A stretch of 64,000 bases of DNA from Curvibacter sp. PD_MW3 (GCA_002633085.1 NSIV01000002.1:231602-295601); one strand, 5' to 3'; positions 18,559 to 28,090 are shown, counted from the first letter of the stretch. Notes: generated by a model from the sequence alone, not told the origin. Program-made: numbers and translations.

Positions 18559-20529
18559 ATGCGCTTCATTGGGAATCTGAAAGTCATTCATCGCTTTGCC
18601 TTGCTCGGCGCCATTGGGTTTGTGCTGACGCTCGCTCCCACCCTGCTGTACGTGCGGATCGCCTACCAGAACATGCAGGCGGCACAGGTCGAAGCACGGG
18701 GCATTCCGTTCACCAAGGCCATGCTCAAAGTGATCCAGTTGACGCAGCAGCACCGTGGCCTGAGCGCCCTGGCGCTGGGTGGCAATACGACCGCACAGTC
18801 GGACCGCAGCAACAAGCAGACCGAAGCCGACAAAGCCTATCAGGCACTGACGACGCTGATCGAGGGTGAAAGCCTGCTGGAGCCAGCCTTGAAGGCTGAA
18901 TGGCAGTCGACCCAGAAGGACTGGAAGACCCTGAGCAGCCAGGTGGCCGGCGGCAGCATGGTCGCACCGCTGAGCTTTGCAGCCCATACTGTGCTGATTG
19001 AAAAAATGCTCGCGCTGACCGATCGCCTGGCCGATGCCTTTGCCTTGTCGCTGGACCCGGAGGTCGACAGCTACCAGTTGATCCAGTCGGTGATGTATGC
19101 CTTGCCGGTGCTCAGCGAGGAGTTGGGCAAGTCACGCGCACGTGGCAGTGTCATGCTCACCAACAAGGGCGCCTCACCGGCCGAGCGTCAGACGCTGGCG
19201 GTTTTCATGGCACGGGCCCGGGTGGAAGAGGAGCGCGTCATCCTGGCGTACGGCAAGTCAGCCGCCGCCAATGGCGACGTCAAGCGGGCCCTGGATGGAC
19301 AAGTGCAGGAGATGGTGTCGTTGACGCAGCAGGCCATCAAGCTGGCGACGGAGCAGGTGATCACCCCGGAAGAGCTCAGTTATGCCGCGGGTGACTATTT
19401 CACCTTGCTCACCAAGACGATTGATGCCCAGGTCAAGCTCAACGACATGGCGATGGACGTGCTGGGCCAGTTGCTGGACAGCCGCGTCACCAACTTGCAG
19501 CGCCAATTGCTGATGCTGATTGGCGTGCTGCTCACCCTGGGTGTGCTGGGCGCGGTGGTGGGCATCGTGGCGGCACGCTCCATCACGCAGCAGCTGGGCG
19601 GCGAGCCGAGCGAGGTGATGGCGATTGCGGACGCCGTGGCCGAGGGTGACCTCAGCTCCAACATCCAGCTCCAGCCGGGTGCGCAGAGCAGCATCATGGC
19701 GGCGATGGCGGCCATGCAAAGCTCGCTGCAGCAGGTGGTCGGTACTGTTCGCCACAGCTCCGAAGCGCTGGCTTCCGCCAGTGACCAGATTGCCCAGGGC
19801 AACCAGGACCTCAGCGCTCGCACCGAAAGCCAAGCCAGCGCGTTGGAAGAAACGGCGGCCTCGATGGAAGAGCTCGGCTCCACCGTCAAACAAAATGCCG
19901 ACAACGCCCGTCAGGCCAACCAGCTGGCGCAAAGTGCCTCCACCGTGGCTGTCAAGGGCGGTGAAGTGGTGGCCCAGGTGGTCGACACCATGAAGGGCAT
20001 CAACGATTCAAGCCGCAAGATCAACGACATCATCAGCGTGATCGACGGCATTGCCTTCCAGACCAACATCCTGGCCTTGAATGCGGCAGTGGAAGCCGCC
20101 CGTGCCGGCGAACAGGGCCGCGGTTTTGCCGTGGTCGCCAGCGAGGTGCGCAGCCTGGCCGGCCGTAGTGCCGAAGCGGCGAAAGAAATCAAGACCCTGA
20201 TCGACGACAGCGTACAACGGGTGGAGCAGGGCAGTGCCCTGGTCGACCGAGCCGGCACCACCATGACCGAAGTGGTGAGCAGCATCCGAAGAGTGACCGA
20301 CATCATGGGTGAGATCAGCGCCGCCAGCTCGGAGCAGAGCGCCGGTGTGGCCCAGGTGGGTGAAGCCGTGACGCAGATGGACCAGGCGACGCAGCAGAAC
20401 GCATCGCTGGTGGAAGAGATGGCCTCGGCCGCGTCCAGCCTGCGCTCCCAGGCGCAGGAGCTGGTGCAGGCTGTGGCCGTGTTCAAGCTGTCGCAAGGCA
20501 AAGGGCCCGCCTTGCTGGCCGGCGCTTGA
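18559..20529 (+). CDS. Methyl-accepting chemotaxis protein
   Basis: 656 aa. TM1 is at about 11-32, a long helical periplasmic domain at 33-312, TM2 at about 316-340, then HAMP and an MA signalling domain with the conserved tip [22 protein letters not shown] (~495-520). The sensor contains [16 protein letters not shown] and looks like an all-helical NIT-type (nitrate/nitrite-sensing) or 4HB domain; I favour NIT-like from the QQHRGLSA pattern but cannot confirm. No CheR-tethering pentapeptide is seen at the C terminus. A nitrate-linked sensor would fit the nar genes in the same window. Confidence 0.93.
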   Translation: MRFIGNLKVIHRFALLGAIGFVLTLAPTLLYVRIAYQNMQAAQVEARGIPFTKAMLKVIQLTQQHRGLSALALGGNTTAQSDRSNKQTEADKAYQALTTLIEGESLLEPALKAEWQSTQKDWKTLSSQVAGGSMVAPLSFAAHTVLIEKMLALTDRLADAFALSLDPEVDSYQLIQSVMYALPVLSEELGKSRARGSVMLTNKGASPAERQTLAVFMARARVEEERVILAYGKSAAANGDVKRALDGQVQEMVSLTQQAIKLATEQVITPEELSYAAGDYFTLLTKTIDAQVKLNDMAMDVLGQLLDSRVTNLQRQLLMLIGVLLTLGVLGAVVGIVAARSITQQLGGEPSEVMAIADAVAEGDLSSNIQLQPGAQSSIMAAMAAMQSSLQQVVGTVRHSSEALASASDQIAQGNQDLSARTESQASALEETAASMEELGSTVKQNADNARQANQLAQSASTVAVKGGEVVAQVVDTMKGINDSSRKINDIISVIDGIAFQTNILALNAAVEAARAGEQGRGFAVVASEVRSLAGRSAEAAKEIKTLIDDSVQRVEQGSALVDRAGTTMTEVVSSIRRVTDIMGEISAASSEQSAGVAQVGEAVTQMDQATQQNASLVEEMASAASSLRSQAQELVQAVAVFKLSQGKGPALLAGA

Positions 20530-20654
20530 CGGCCGCGAAGGACCAAGAACGCGCCTGCCGCATCTCGCAACTTCACACTTCTTTGCCGCCCCGAGCCACG
20601 TGGCGATACCTGGCCGGGCTAGCCTCGTGCCAGGTCTCGAGACAAGGAGTGGCA

Positions 20655-21245
20655 ATGAAGAAGACCTTTTTCCTGTGGCCTCTGTTCATGCTGGTGCCCG
20701 TGCTTGGCTGGGCGCAGGCGGATGTGCCGCCTGCAGGCGAACGCACATCGCCGCCGGCATCGGTCAGCGCCCTGAATTACCCGGGCACAGCCGGCAAGTA
20801 CAACAGCACCCTGGAACAGTTGCGCGACAAGCTAACGCTGACGCTGGAACAGCAGGCGCTGTGGCGCGCTTATGAAGGCCGGGTAGACGCCTACACCGGC
20901 CAGCACCAACGGGAAAGGCCGGTGATGCCGTCACCGGAGGAAGCGGCACCCTTGCAGGTGAGCCGCCTGGTACAGAACCTGCAAAACCGCCTGGCCGCGC
21001 TGGAGGACATCGAGCAGGCCGCCAAGCAGCTGTACGCCAGCCTGAACGCAGAACAGCAAAAGACCGCCAACCAGTTGCTGCTCACGACCGTGCCGACCTT
21101 TTCTGCCCCGGCCAATGGGGGCGGCCCGGCAGACAGCCGGCGCTCGAGCGAGCGCTCTGGCAGAGAGGGACCGCGCGGCGGTGGCCCTGGCGGGGGCATG
21201 GGTGGAGGTGTAGGTGGCGGCATGAGCGGCAGAGGTGGCTTCTGA
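20655..21245 (+). CDS. Spy/CpxP-like periplasmic protein
   Basis: 196 aa from the ATG at 20655 with AAGGAG upstream. Sec signal peptide (MKKTFFLWPLFMLVPVLGWAQA). The middle (LEQLRDKLTLTLEQQALWRAYEGRV, LYASLNAEQQKTANQLL) has the amphipathic helices and LTxxQ-like repeats of Spy/CpxP chaperones. A glycine-rich tail (~165-196) is added. Such proteins buffer misfolded proteins in the periplasm. A tandem direct repeat resembling an OmpR/CpxR-class site lies just downstream, before the next gene. Confidence 0.7.
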   Translation: MKKTFFLWPLFMLVPVLGWAQADVPPAGERTSPPASVSALNYPGTAGKYNSTLEQLRDKLTLTLEQQALWRAYEGRVDAYTGQHQRERPVMPSPEEAAPLQVSRLVQNLQNRLAALEDIEQAAKQLYASLNAEQQKTANQLLLTTVPTFSAPANGGGPADSRRSSERSGREGPRGGGPGGGMGGGVGGGMSGRGGF

Positions 21246-21287
21246 CGTGAAGCATTGGCCCGTGGCTCGCCTCGCATCCGGCGCGCA

Positions 21288-21308
21288 CTTTACAGAATCT
21301 TTACAGAA
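21288..21308. promoter_or_regulatory. Tandem direct repeat, possible OmpR/CpxR-class operator
   Basis: Two perfect copies of CTTTACAGAA are separated by one base (11-bp periodicity). The complementary strand reads GTAAA-N6-GTAAA, close to the CpxR pattern GTAAA-N5-GTAAA. It lies 67 bp before the 2TM-protein start and 42 bp after the Spy-like gene. Confidence 0.5.
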
Positions 21309-21374
21309 GCGAAATCCGCCCACGGAGCCCATCGGGCATGCTGTCCCCATGTGCTCACTGAAAGGTCGAAGCCA

Positions 21375-22031
21375 ATGAAAAAACAAGTGGTACTGAGCGC
21401 TGCCATGCTGGCCAGCGGTCTGTGTCTGGCGCAGGACGTCGGGCGCGTGATTTCCACCACCCCCATCGTGCAGCAGATGGCGGTGCCACGTCAGGTGTGC
21501 ACCACCGAGCAGGTGGCGGTGCAAGCGCCCAAATCGGGTGCAGGCGCCGTGATGGGCGCCATTGCCGGCGGGGCTATCGGCAACTCAGTCGGTAGTGGCG
21601 CGGGCCAGGCCGCGGCCACCATGATCGGCCTCGTTGGCGGTGCCGCCCTCGGCGACAAGATCGAGGGCAACCCCGCACCACAACTGCAAAACGTGCAGCG
21701 CTGCGGCGTGCAGACCGTCTACGAAAACCGCGGGACGATCTACCACGTGGTCTACGAATACGCGGGCAAGCAGTACACAGCCCAGCTGCCCTACGACCCG
21801 GGTCGCACGATTGCCGTCCAGATCACCCCGGCTGGCGCGAACCCAGCAACGGCACCGGTCAGCAACACCATTGCGCAGCAGCCGGTGTATGTACAACAAC
21901 AGCCGGCGCCTGTGGTGGTGGCGCCAGCGGCCTACCCGGTCTACTACCCGCAGCCTTACTACCCGCCCATCGGCATTCAGCTGGGCTTCGGCTATTGGGG
22001 TGGCTACCGGGGCCACCGGCACTGGCACTGA
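21375..22031 (+). CDS. Glycine-zipper 2TM domain envelope protein
   Basis: 218 aa from the ATG at 21375. Signal peptide MKKQVVLSAAMLASGLCLAQ. The segment GAGAVMGAIAGGAIGNSVGSGAGQ...GLVGGAALGDKIEG (~55-97) is the glycine-zipper 2TM motif of the 17-kDa antigen/SlyB group. The C terminus is rich in Pro, Tyr and Gln (VYVQQQPAPVVVAP..., YYPQPYYPP). Likely outer-membrane or periplasmic, structural or stress-related. It sits just downstream of the tandem repeat. Confidence 0.85.
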   Translation: MKKQVVLSAAMLASGLCLAQDVGRVISTTPIVQQMAVPRQVCTTEQVAVQAPKSGAGAVMGAIAGGAIGNSVGSGAGQAAATMIGLVGGAALGDKIEGNPAPQLQNVQRCGVQTVYENRGTIYHVVYEYAGKQYTAQLPYDPGRTIAVQITPAGANPATAPVSNTIAQQPVYVQQQPAPVVVAPAAYPVYYPQPYYPPIGIQLGFGYWGGYRGHRHWH

Positions 22032-22046
22032 GGCACGGCCGCTGGC

Positions 22047-22865
22047 TCAAGGCTGGTGGTAGGCCTGCACCGTCTCCCAGGCCACGGTCTGGAGATGGCG
22101 GGCGATCTCCGGCGACAGGCCGGCGTTGTACTTCAGCCCGACGGGTGACTTCTTGAACAGCGAAGCATAGACCGTGCAGGCCGACAGGTAGGTGCCCGCC
22201 AGGCTGGGATGGCGCTTGTCGGGTGCATACAGGTTGAGTTCAGGCTTCTGTGCGATGGAGCGCGCAAAGGCCAGACCGGCGGGAATGACGAAGACGTTGT
22301 TGTCGTTGCCGGCCTGGGTGTAGGCCTCGGCCAGCTGGGTCGTCATCTCCGGCGCATCCTGGTAGGCCCAGGACATGAAGAACACCGGCTTGGCGCCATG
22401 CTTGCGCACGATGTCGCTGTTCTTTTTGGCGAACTCCGTGAACACGCTCTTGAGCTGGGGATGCAGCGGGCACTGGCTGCAATCCATCATGATGGCGACG
22501 TCGAACAGTTTGTCGAGCTTGTTGAACGAGACGACGTTGTTGGGGCCGAAGGAATAACCGCCGATGGCGTTGGGCCGGAAATACGAATCCACGTCGTGCC
22601 AGTCGAAGCCCGAGCCGCTGATGGTGACCGAGGTGGCACGATGCCGAAAGCCCGGCAGACCTTCGGTTATGAGCTGGCCCACATGGCCGTGCAGGCTGTT
22701 GTTGTAATAAAAGAAGCTGTTGCCGATGTAGATGGCCGATGCCGGGTTGGCGATGCCGGCATCCAGCACTTTGGGCTTGGTCTGGGCGCCAACCTGGCAG
22801 GCGGCCAACGCCAGCAGGGCAAAAGAAAGCAGGCCGCGCAGACGGGCCGGGAACAGTGAAGGCAT
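22047..22865 (-). CDS. SGNH-hydrolase-like putative lipoprotein
   Basis: 272 aa from the ATG at 22865 with AGGAG upstream. The N terminus ends in LLALAAC, a possible lipobox, so it may be lipid-anchored. IYIGNSFFYYNNSLHGHV resembles the GNS block of SGNH/DUF4886-type hydrolases, and DKRHPSLAGTYLSA matches the C-terminal Asp-x-x-His block. In the family this group includes carbohydrate esterases and related enzymes. Substrate unknown. No partner gene is adjacent. Confidence 0.7.
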   Translation of the reverse strand: MPSLFPARLRGLLSFALLALAACQVGAQTKPKVLDAGIANPASAIYIGNSFFYYNNSLHGHVGQLITEGLPGFRHRATSVTISGSGFDWHDVDSYFRPNAIGGYSFGPNNVVSFNKLDKLFDVAIMMDCSQCPLHPQLKSVFTEFAKKNSDIVRKHGAKPVFFMSWAYQDAPEMTTQLAEAYTQAGNDNNVFVIPAGLAFARSIAQKPELNLYAPDKRHPSLAGTYLSACTVYASLFKKSPVGLKYNAGLSPEIARHLQTVAWETVQAYHQP

Positions 22866-22946
22866 GGTGGTCTCCTGCAGTTTAATTTTTGTGGTGCCTG
22901 AAGGCGCACCCACTCTACTACAGGGCCACCGCCAAGCTCCCCCGCA

Positions 22947-23537
22947 CTAGGATGCCGCCCGCCCCAGTGCACGCATCTTGCCCTGCCACTTCGTCACACC
23001 GGCCTCGCCCAGCTTGTCCACCATGCCGACGAGTGTCTCGTTCACGGGCGCAATGCCGACAAAGCCCAGGATGTTGCGCTCCAGCGACTTGAGGCTGTGA
23101 GCACGGAAGTACCAGCGGTAGACGAGCGCCGGCATGCCCATGGTGACCACCACCCGTGCGCTGCGCCCGGTCAGGCCCTTTCGGCCGAAGGGGTTGTTAC
23201 CCTCGGCGGTGAAGGCAAAGCCGGGCCGCGCCACCTGTTCCAAAAAACCCTTGAGCAGCGCCGGCATGTCGCCCAGCCAGAGCGGAAAGAACAGCACCAG
23301 GTGCTCGGCCCAGGCGATGTCGTCCTGCGCCGTCTGCAGCGTGGCGGGCAGTGTGCCGTGTTCCCAGGCCTGCTGGCTGCGCAGCAGCGGGAAGTCGAGC
23401 CGGGCGACATCGGTCCAGCGCACCTCGTGGCCGGCGGCTTGCGCCCCTTCGGCATAGGCCTCGGCCAGGGTGTGGCACAGGTGCGGGGTCACGGCGTCCG
23501 GGTGGCCCTGGATCAGCAGGATGCGTTGACCAGCCAT
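22947..23537 (-). CDS. NAD(P)H-dependent flavodoxin-fold oxidoreductase (NQO/MdaB-like)
   Basis: 196 aa from the ATG at 23537. Flavodoxin_2 features: RILLIQGHPDAVTPHLCHTLAEAYAEGA at the N terminus, VLFFPLWLGDMPALLKGFLEQV (flavin and dimer region) and GLTGRSARVVVTMGMP. Enzymes of this group reduce quinones or other acceptors with two electrons. Single gene, divergent from the ferredoxin. Confidence 0.88.
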   Translation of the reverse strand: MAGQRILLIQGHPDAVTPHLCHTLAEAYAEGAQAAGHEVRWTDVARLDFPLLRSQQAWEHGTLPATLQTAQDDIAWAEHLVLFFPLWLGDMPALLKGFLEQVARPGFAFTAEGNNPFGRKGLTGRSARVVVTMGMPALVYRWYFRAHSLKSLERNILGFVGIAPVNETLVGMVDKLGEAGVTKWQGKMRALGRAAS

Positions 23538-23609
23538 GTGTTGCTCCGGCAGTGGATCAGGCGCCATGGTGGCACGACGCGTGCAGCATGTCCATGGTTC
23601 ACCTCAAGT

Positions 23610-23664
23610 GCTATTATTTTGATAGCCTCCTTCGCATACTCCACAAGGACCAAAGGCCAATTTG
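23610..23664 (+). repeat. Dispersed intergenic repeat, copy B
   Basis: Starts with the small palindrome GCTAT-N7-ATAGC, then CCTCCTTCGCATACTCCAC and AAAGGCCAATTT. It lies in the divergent gap between the oxidoreductase and the ferredoxin and reaches the ferredoxin's first candidate ATG. It shares the core order with copies near 13991, 35241 and 44779. Confidence 0.5.
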
Positions 23665-24000
23665 ATGCCTCATACAATGGTGCGTCACTTTCCAGCCACG
23701 CCCCGTATGACGCCCAGCGACACGCCCCCCTTCTTCACCGGCCGCACCGAGCCCTTTGACCAGCCCTTCGACGCCTGGCCCCAGCAGCCGCTGCTGCTGT
23801 CGATGGAACAAGGCGGCATCGACTGGCCCAGCTCGTGCCGCAACGGCACCTGCCGCACCTGCATCGGCCAGCTCGTCAGCGGCCAGGTGCGCTACGAGAT
23901 CGAATGGCCCGGCCTCACCAAGGAAGAGCAGGAAGAGGGTTACGTGCTGCCCTGCGTTGCGCACCCGTGCTCGGACGTGGTGCTGCGCGAGGGCTACTGA
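23665..24000 (+). CDS. 2Fe-2S ferredoxin-type protein
   Basis: 111 aa if started at the ATG at 23665, which has AAAGG upstream; starts at 23677 or 23707 are also possible and would give a more usual N terminus. The plant-type [2Fe-2S] motif reads SSCRNGTCRTC (C-x4-C-x2-C, ~58-66) with the fourth Cys in VLPCVAHPCSD. It would act as a small electron carrier. The gene stands alone, divergent from a flavin oxidoreductase. The first ATG lies at the edge of a repeat element, so the start may have been remodelled. Confidence 0.85.
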   Translation: MPHTMVRHFPATPRMTPSDTPPFFTGRTEPFDQPFDAWPQQPLLLSMEQGGIDWPSSCRNGTCRTCIGQLVSGQVRYEIEWPGLTKEEQEEGYVLPCVAHPCSDVVLREGY

Positions 24001-24023
24001 CGTCGCCCCCGCATCGACGCCGC

Positions 24024-24938
24024 TCAGGCGTTGAGTGTGCCGCGCAGCAGTTCGGGCAGGCGGTCTGCACTCATGCGGAAACCACAGGCCTGCGCGTGGC
24101 CACCGCCGCCCATGCTTTCGGCCAGCGCAATGCAGTCGTAGTCGCGCTGCGAACGCAGGCCGGCCTTCACCACACCATTGCCGGCGGCGCTCCACATCAG
24201 CGCAAAGGTGCCGCTCTGCTTGGACAGGATGTCACCCACCAGGCTGTGGAACATGCCGGGCGCGTTGACCATCAGGCCTTGCTGGCCGTTGAAGGTGACC
24301 GGCTGTGCACCGGCGGCGATGTCGGCGCACAGCTTGCGGTACTTCTCGTCCATGGCTTGGCCGCGCGCCATGAAGTCGTGCAACTGCACAGGTGAGAAGG
24401 ACGCGATCTCGGCCCAGCGCTCGAACGTCTGCGGCTCCATGTCGAGTGCGGCCAGGAAACCGGCGCTCTCTTCGAACTCCCATTTCCAGATGTCGCGGTC
24501 TTCGATGAAGCGCACCAGGTCGGGCAGCGTGCGATCTTTCTGAAAGAACTCCCAGGCCAGGCGCGAGCCGGACTTGGCCATGTCGAAGTGCACCACCCCG
24601 CAACGGCAGGCGAAGCCGGTGAGCTTCTCGGCAGCGCTCTTGTGATGGTCTAGCATCACCAGCTTGGCGGCGCGTTGTTCAATCTCCCGCATCAGTTCGG
24701 GGTCGAAGGAGAAATCAAGGATGTAGACGGCGCGGCCGTCGAGCGGCGGCAGGTCGGCCACGGATTTGACATCGCCATGGTCCAGGCCGTGGAATTCGGC
24801 GCGGCCCTCATAAAACAGCCAGGCCGCCAGCGCGGCGCCAAAGCCATCAGGGCAGCGGGCGTGATACAGGATGAGGGGTTGGGGATCGTGACGGTCAGGC
24901 GAAATCAGCAGGGCCAACGGAAGAATCGTTTTTTTCAT
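24024..24938 (-). CDS. DHH-family phosphoesterase
   Basis: 304 aa from the ATG at 24938 (a start at 24962 is also open). The DHH superfamily metal motifs are present: YHARCPDGFGAA (~D31), LDFSF (~D75), LDHHKS (D97-H98-H99) and DRDIW, then the DHHA1 signature GGGGHAQACGFRM (~277-289). Relatives include nanoRNase/pAp phosphatases and simple exopolyphosphatase-like enzymes. Exact substrate cannot be set. The gene lies just downstream of rbgA on the same strand. Confidence 0.85.
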   Translation of the reverse strand: MKKTILPLALLISPDRHDPQPLILYHARCPDGFGAALAAWLFYEGRAEFHGLDHGDVKSVADLPPLDGRAVYILDFSFDPELMREIEQRAAKLVMLDHHKSAAEKLTGFACRCGVVHFDMAKSGSRLAWEFFQKDRTLPDLVRFIEDRDIWKWEFEESAGFLAALDMEPQTFERWAEIASFSPVQLHDFMARGQAMDEKYRKLCADIAAGAQPVTFNGQQGLMVNAPGMFHSLVGDILSKQSGTFALMWSAAGNGVVKAGLRSQRDYDCIALAESMGGGGHAQACGFRMSADRLPELLRGTLNA

Positions 24939-24980
24939 GCCCCTGATTGTCGCCGCAGTCACCCCCCCTTTTCAGACGCC

Positions 24981-26072
24981 CTAGCGTTTGACCTTGAACG
25001 TCGAAGGCTTGCGCGCCGGGCTGGGGGCCGAGGCTTTGCCAGACGCCTTGCCGGGTGCTTTGGCCGATGTTTTCACCGCGCCCTTGGCCGGCGGCTTGCT
25101 GGCAGTTTTGGCTGGGCTCTTGGTTCCCGGCGCTTTGACCGACGGCTTTTTCACACGGATCAGCCCCTCGCTGGCCAGCGCTTCTTTGCGCAGCTGGCGT
25201 TCGGCATCGAGCTTCTTGCCCGCGGCCAGCCACTGGGCAAACTCGTCAGGGGTTTCCAGGGTGATGCGTCCGAGCCGGCCGGCGCGGAAGTCGGACAACA
25301 CGACCTCGGCCGCCTTTTGCAGGTTGACGCGGGCACCGGCCAGCAGCGCACCGTTCTTGCGGCCGATCTCGGTCAGCAACTGCTCGTCGCTCAGCTCGGC
25401 CACATCGTCAATCTTGTAGCGCGCTGCCAGCAGGCCGGCATAAGGCGCCTTGATGTAGTCCAGCAATTCCAGTGCCACCTCTTCTTCGTCGAAGGCGTTG
25501 CGGCCCACGGCGCCGCTGGCCGCCAGGTTGTAGCCGCTCTTGGCCACAATGATGCGCGGCCACAGCATGCCCGGTGTGTCGTAGAGGTAGAAGTCGCTGG
25601 CCAGCGTGATGCGCTGCTCCATGCGGGTGACGCCGGCCTCGTCGGCCGCCTTGGCGACACGCCGGCCAACCATGGTGTTGATGAGGGTGGACTTGCCCAC
25701 ATTGGGAATGCCGCAGATCAGTACACGCATGGGCTTGGCCATGCCCCCACGCGTGGGGGCCAGCACCTGGCAGGCGGCAATGAGCGCCTTGGCCGGCGCG
25801 GCCATGCCGGCATCGAGCGCCACGGCGCGGGTCTCTGGCAGGCTGTTGTAGTACGCCAGCCATAACGCGGTGCGCTCCGGGTCGGCCAGGTCCTGCTTGC
25901 TCAGGGCCTTGAGCGTGGGCTTGTGCGCCGTGAGTTTGGCCAGCATGGGGTTGGCGCTGGAGCCGGGCAGACGCGCGTCAAGCAATTCGATGACCACATC
26001 GATGTTCTTGATGCGCTCTTCGATTGCCTTTTGGGTCAGATGCATGTGACCCGGGAACCACTGGACGGCCAT
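24981..26072 (-). CDS. ylqF: Ribosome biogenesis GTPase YlqF/RbgA with long basic tail
   Basis: 363 aa circularly permuted GTPase: the G4-type motif comes first (ALSKQD, 56-61, SKQD instead of NKxD), then G1 GIPNVGKST (121-129) and G3 DTPG. The family matures the 50S ribosomal subunit in bacteria. The C terminus carries about 55 residues rich in Lys, Ala, Pro and Ser (~308-363, KSPAKTASKPPAKGAVKT-like), absent from B. subtilis RbgA and reminiscent of histone-H1-like tails. It may bind rRNA. Start ATG at 26072 is natural (MAVQWFPGHM). Confidence 0.93.
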   Translation of the reverse strand: MAVQWFPGHMHLTQKAIEERIKNIDVVIELLDARLPGSSANPMLAKLTAHKPTLKALSKQDLADPERTALWLAYYNSLPETRAVALDAGMAAPAKALIAACQVLAPTRGGMAKPMRVLICGIPNVGKSTLINTMVGRRVAKAADEAGVTRMEQRITLASDFYLYDTPGMLWPRIIVAKSGYNLAASGAVGRNAFDEEEVALELLDYIKAPYAGLLAARYKIDDVAELSDEQLLTEIGRKNGALLAGARVNLQKAAEVVLSDFRAGRLGRITLETPDEFAQWLAAGKKLDAERQLRKEALASEGLIRVKKPSVKAPGTKSPAKTASKPPAKGAVKTSAKAPGKASGKASAPSPARKPSTFKVKR

Positions 26073-26171
26073 GGCTTGTTTTTCTTCTGTCTGAGAGGGG
26101 AAAGATCAATTCAACAGGGTGAATTGTGAACCACTGCATAAGCGGGCCGCCACGGCACCGATAATCGGCAC

Positions 26172-26408
26172 ATGGCCCACCCACCCCGCATTCCTTCCCG
26201 CCAGCGCGACAAGAACGCCAACGACCTGCTGATCAAGGGCATCGTCGTGGCCCTGATCGGGCTGGCGGTGCTGCTGGCACCCTACCTCAGCAAGTCGCCG
26301 GAGCTACAAGCCCTCCTGGCCGGCTCAGCGCTGGTCGGCTGGTTCGCGCTGGTGCTGGGCATCGCCTTCATCGTGCAGCACCTGCTGCGCCGCCGCGCCG
26401 GCAAATAG
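26172..26408 (+). CDS. Small two-helix membrane protein
   Basis: 78 aa with two hydrophobic helices (LLIKGIVVALIGLAVLLAPYL and LLAGSALVGWFALVLGIAFIV), a basic N terminus and the tail LLRRRAGK. Function unknown. Its last 84 bp overlap the 3' end of gshA tail to tail, on the opposite strand. It is divergent from ylqF. Confidence 0.7.
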   Translation: MAHPPRIPSRQRDKNANDLLIKGIVVALIGLAVLLAPYLSKSPELQALLAGSALVGWFALVLGIAFIVQHLLRRRAGK

Positions 26409-27938
26409 GCCGAGCCGCTGGGGCGAGACGTATTCCTGCCGGAAGACCTCGAACGGCATGGTGTCGGCCGCTTCAATCGCTTTCTGATCGCGCCGCGACT
26501 GCTCGGCCAGCGCTTCGAAGCGCGCCTGCTGCGGTGCCGACCACGGCTGTGCCAGCAGCACCTCGCGTGTGTGCCGTGAGCGTTCGCGCGTGAAGCGCAG
26601 GAACGAGTTGTCATGCTCAGCCATGGCCGCCAGCACACGGGCCGACGGCAGTGCCGCGGCATCCTGCAACATGGCCTGGGCCGACTGCACCGCCTGGCTG
26701 TAGTCCTGACCGCCGTGCACCGCGTCCAGCGTTTGTGCCATCGGACCAAAGGCCTGCAACAACTCGCCGCCCCATTCGACCAGTCCCACCTCGCGTCCAC
26801 CGCGCAACAGCGACAGACCGGGCTCACGACCGCGGGCGGCGGTGAGATTCTGGTTGTGCGCCAGTTCGGCGATTTCCTGCGGTGTGTCGGGCGGGCTGTC
26901 GCTCAGCAGGCAATGCAGCAGGAAGACATCGATGAAGCGCATGGTCTGCGCGTTGATGCCCACCGGCTCGAACGGATTCAGGTCGAGCAGGCGCACCTCC
27001 ACGTATTCCACGCCGCGCTCGCGCAGCGCATGCAACGGCCGCTCACCCGGGAAGATGGTGCGCTTGGGGCGGATGTTGCCGTAGAACTCGTTCTCGATCT
27101 GCAACAGGCTGGTGGCGAGCTGGATGTAGTCGCCACCGGGGTTGAGGATGCCCAGGCCTTCGTAGGCCGGCCAGGGGCGCGTGAGGGCGTCGTGCAGCGA
27201 GGCGGCATAACCGTCCAGGCTGTTGTAACTCACCGCCAGCGAGGCCTGCGCGTCGCTCTGGTAACCCAGCCGCCCCATGCGCAGTGAGGTGCCGTGCGGC
27301 ATGTACAGGGTGTTGTTGGTCAGCGGCTGCAGTTCATGCGGCCGGCCGAGCACAAAATTCGAGCACACCGCCGGCGAGGCGCCAAACAGGTACAGCAGCA
27401 AGAAGGCGTGGCGGCGGAAGTTGCGGATCAGCGCGAAATACTGCTCGCTCGTCACCCCGGGCAGCGACCAGTTGTAGTGGATGCCCGAGATGGTCTGCAT
27501 GCGCCGGCCGTAGCGGTGGCCCAGGCCCATGCGGTAAACGCTCTTGGCGCGGCCGATGTTGGACGAACCGTAGCGCCCGATCGGAATGGTCTCGTCGGTC
27601 GGCAGCCCGCAAGGCATGCTGGACACCCAGAGCATCTCGTCGCCAGCCTCGCGCAGCACGCGGTAGGTGTACTGGTGAACCTCGGTCAACTCGTCCAGAC
27701 AGGCCTGCACCCCGGCGTGCACACCGGTGATGAGTTCAAGCTGGGACTCGCTGTAGTCGGTGGTGATGTGCGGGTGCGTGAGGGCCGAGCCCAGCGCGGC
27801 CGGATGCGGCGTCAGTGCCAACATGCCGTCGGGCAGTGCGCGCAGGCTTTCCTTCTCGATACCGCGGCGGATGCCCCGCAAACGCTCGGGCGCCAAAGTG
27901 CCCAGCCGCTCGCCCAAACCCGCATGCGCAATAGTCAT
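26325..27938 (-). CDS. gshA: Glutamate-cysteine ligase
   Basis: 537 aa from the ATG at 27938 (MTIAHAGLGERLG). First enzyme of glutathione synthesis: joins glutamate and cysteine with ATP. The hallmark RGIEKESLR lies near residue 25, followed by DYSESQLELITG, the metal/nucleotide segments and VEVRLLDLNPFEPVGI, as in E. coli type GshA (518 aa). The C-terminal ~28 codons overlap a small membrane-protein gene on the other strand. gshB is not in the window. Confidence 0.95.
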   Translation of the reverse strand: MTIAHAGLGERLGTLAPERLRGIRRGIEKESLRALPDGMLALTPHPAALGSALTHPHITTDYSESQLELITGVHAGVQACLDELTEVHQYTYRVLREAGDEMLWVSSMPCGLPTDETIPIGRYGSSNIGRAKSVYRMGLGHRYGRRMQTISGIHYNWSLPGVTSEQYFALIRNFRRHAFLLLYLFGASPAVCSNFVLGRPHELQPLTNNTLYMPHGTSLRMGRLGYQSDAQASLAVSYNSLDGYAASLHDALTRPWPAYEGLGILNPGGDYIQLATSLLQIENEFYGNIRPKRTIFPGERPLHALRERGVEYVEVRLLDLNPFEPVGINAQTMRFIDVFLLHCLLSDSPPDTPQEIAELAHNQNLTAARGREPGLSLLRGGREVGLVEWGGELLQAFGPMAQTLDAVHGGQDYSQAVQSAQAMLQDAAALPSARVLAAMAEHDNSFLRFTRERSRHTREVLLAQPWSAPQQARFEALAEQSRRDQKAIEAADTMPFEVFRQEYVSPQRLGLFAGAAAQQVLHDEGDAQHQREPADQR

Positions 27939-27947
27939 GACTGCTAT

Positions 27948-28057
27948 CTCATTCTTCTGATCGGACCCGGAAATTAACACGGACCGACCAAGCCGTCCGG
28001 CGTAAGGTTTTGAGGCAGGTCAGGCATCACGATCCGGGACAGTCGGATCAGAATGAG
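27948..28057. repeat. Imperfect inverted repeat upstream of gshA
   Basis: CTCATTCTTCTGATC at 27948-27962 is answered by GATCAGAATGAG at 28046-28057, an inverted copy with a 3-nt bulge, enclosing about 85 bp. The left arm lies 10 bp upstream of the gshA start. It could form a leader hairpin or bind a regulator; nothing more can be said. Confidence 0.35.
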
Positions 28058-28090
28058 CGGCGGCAGCGATGCCGGCCGGTCTGGGGGATG

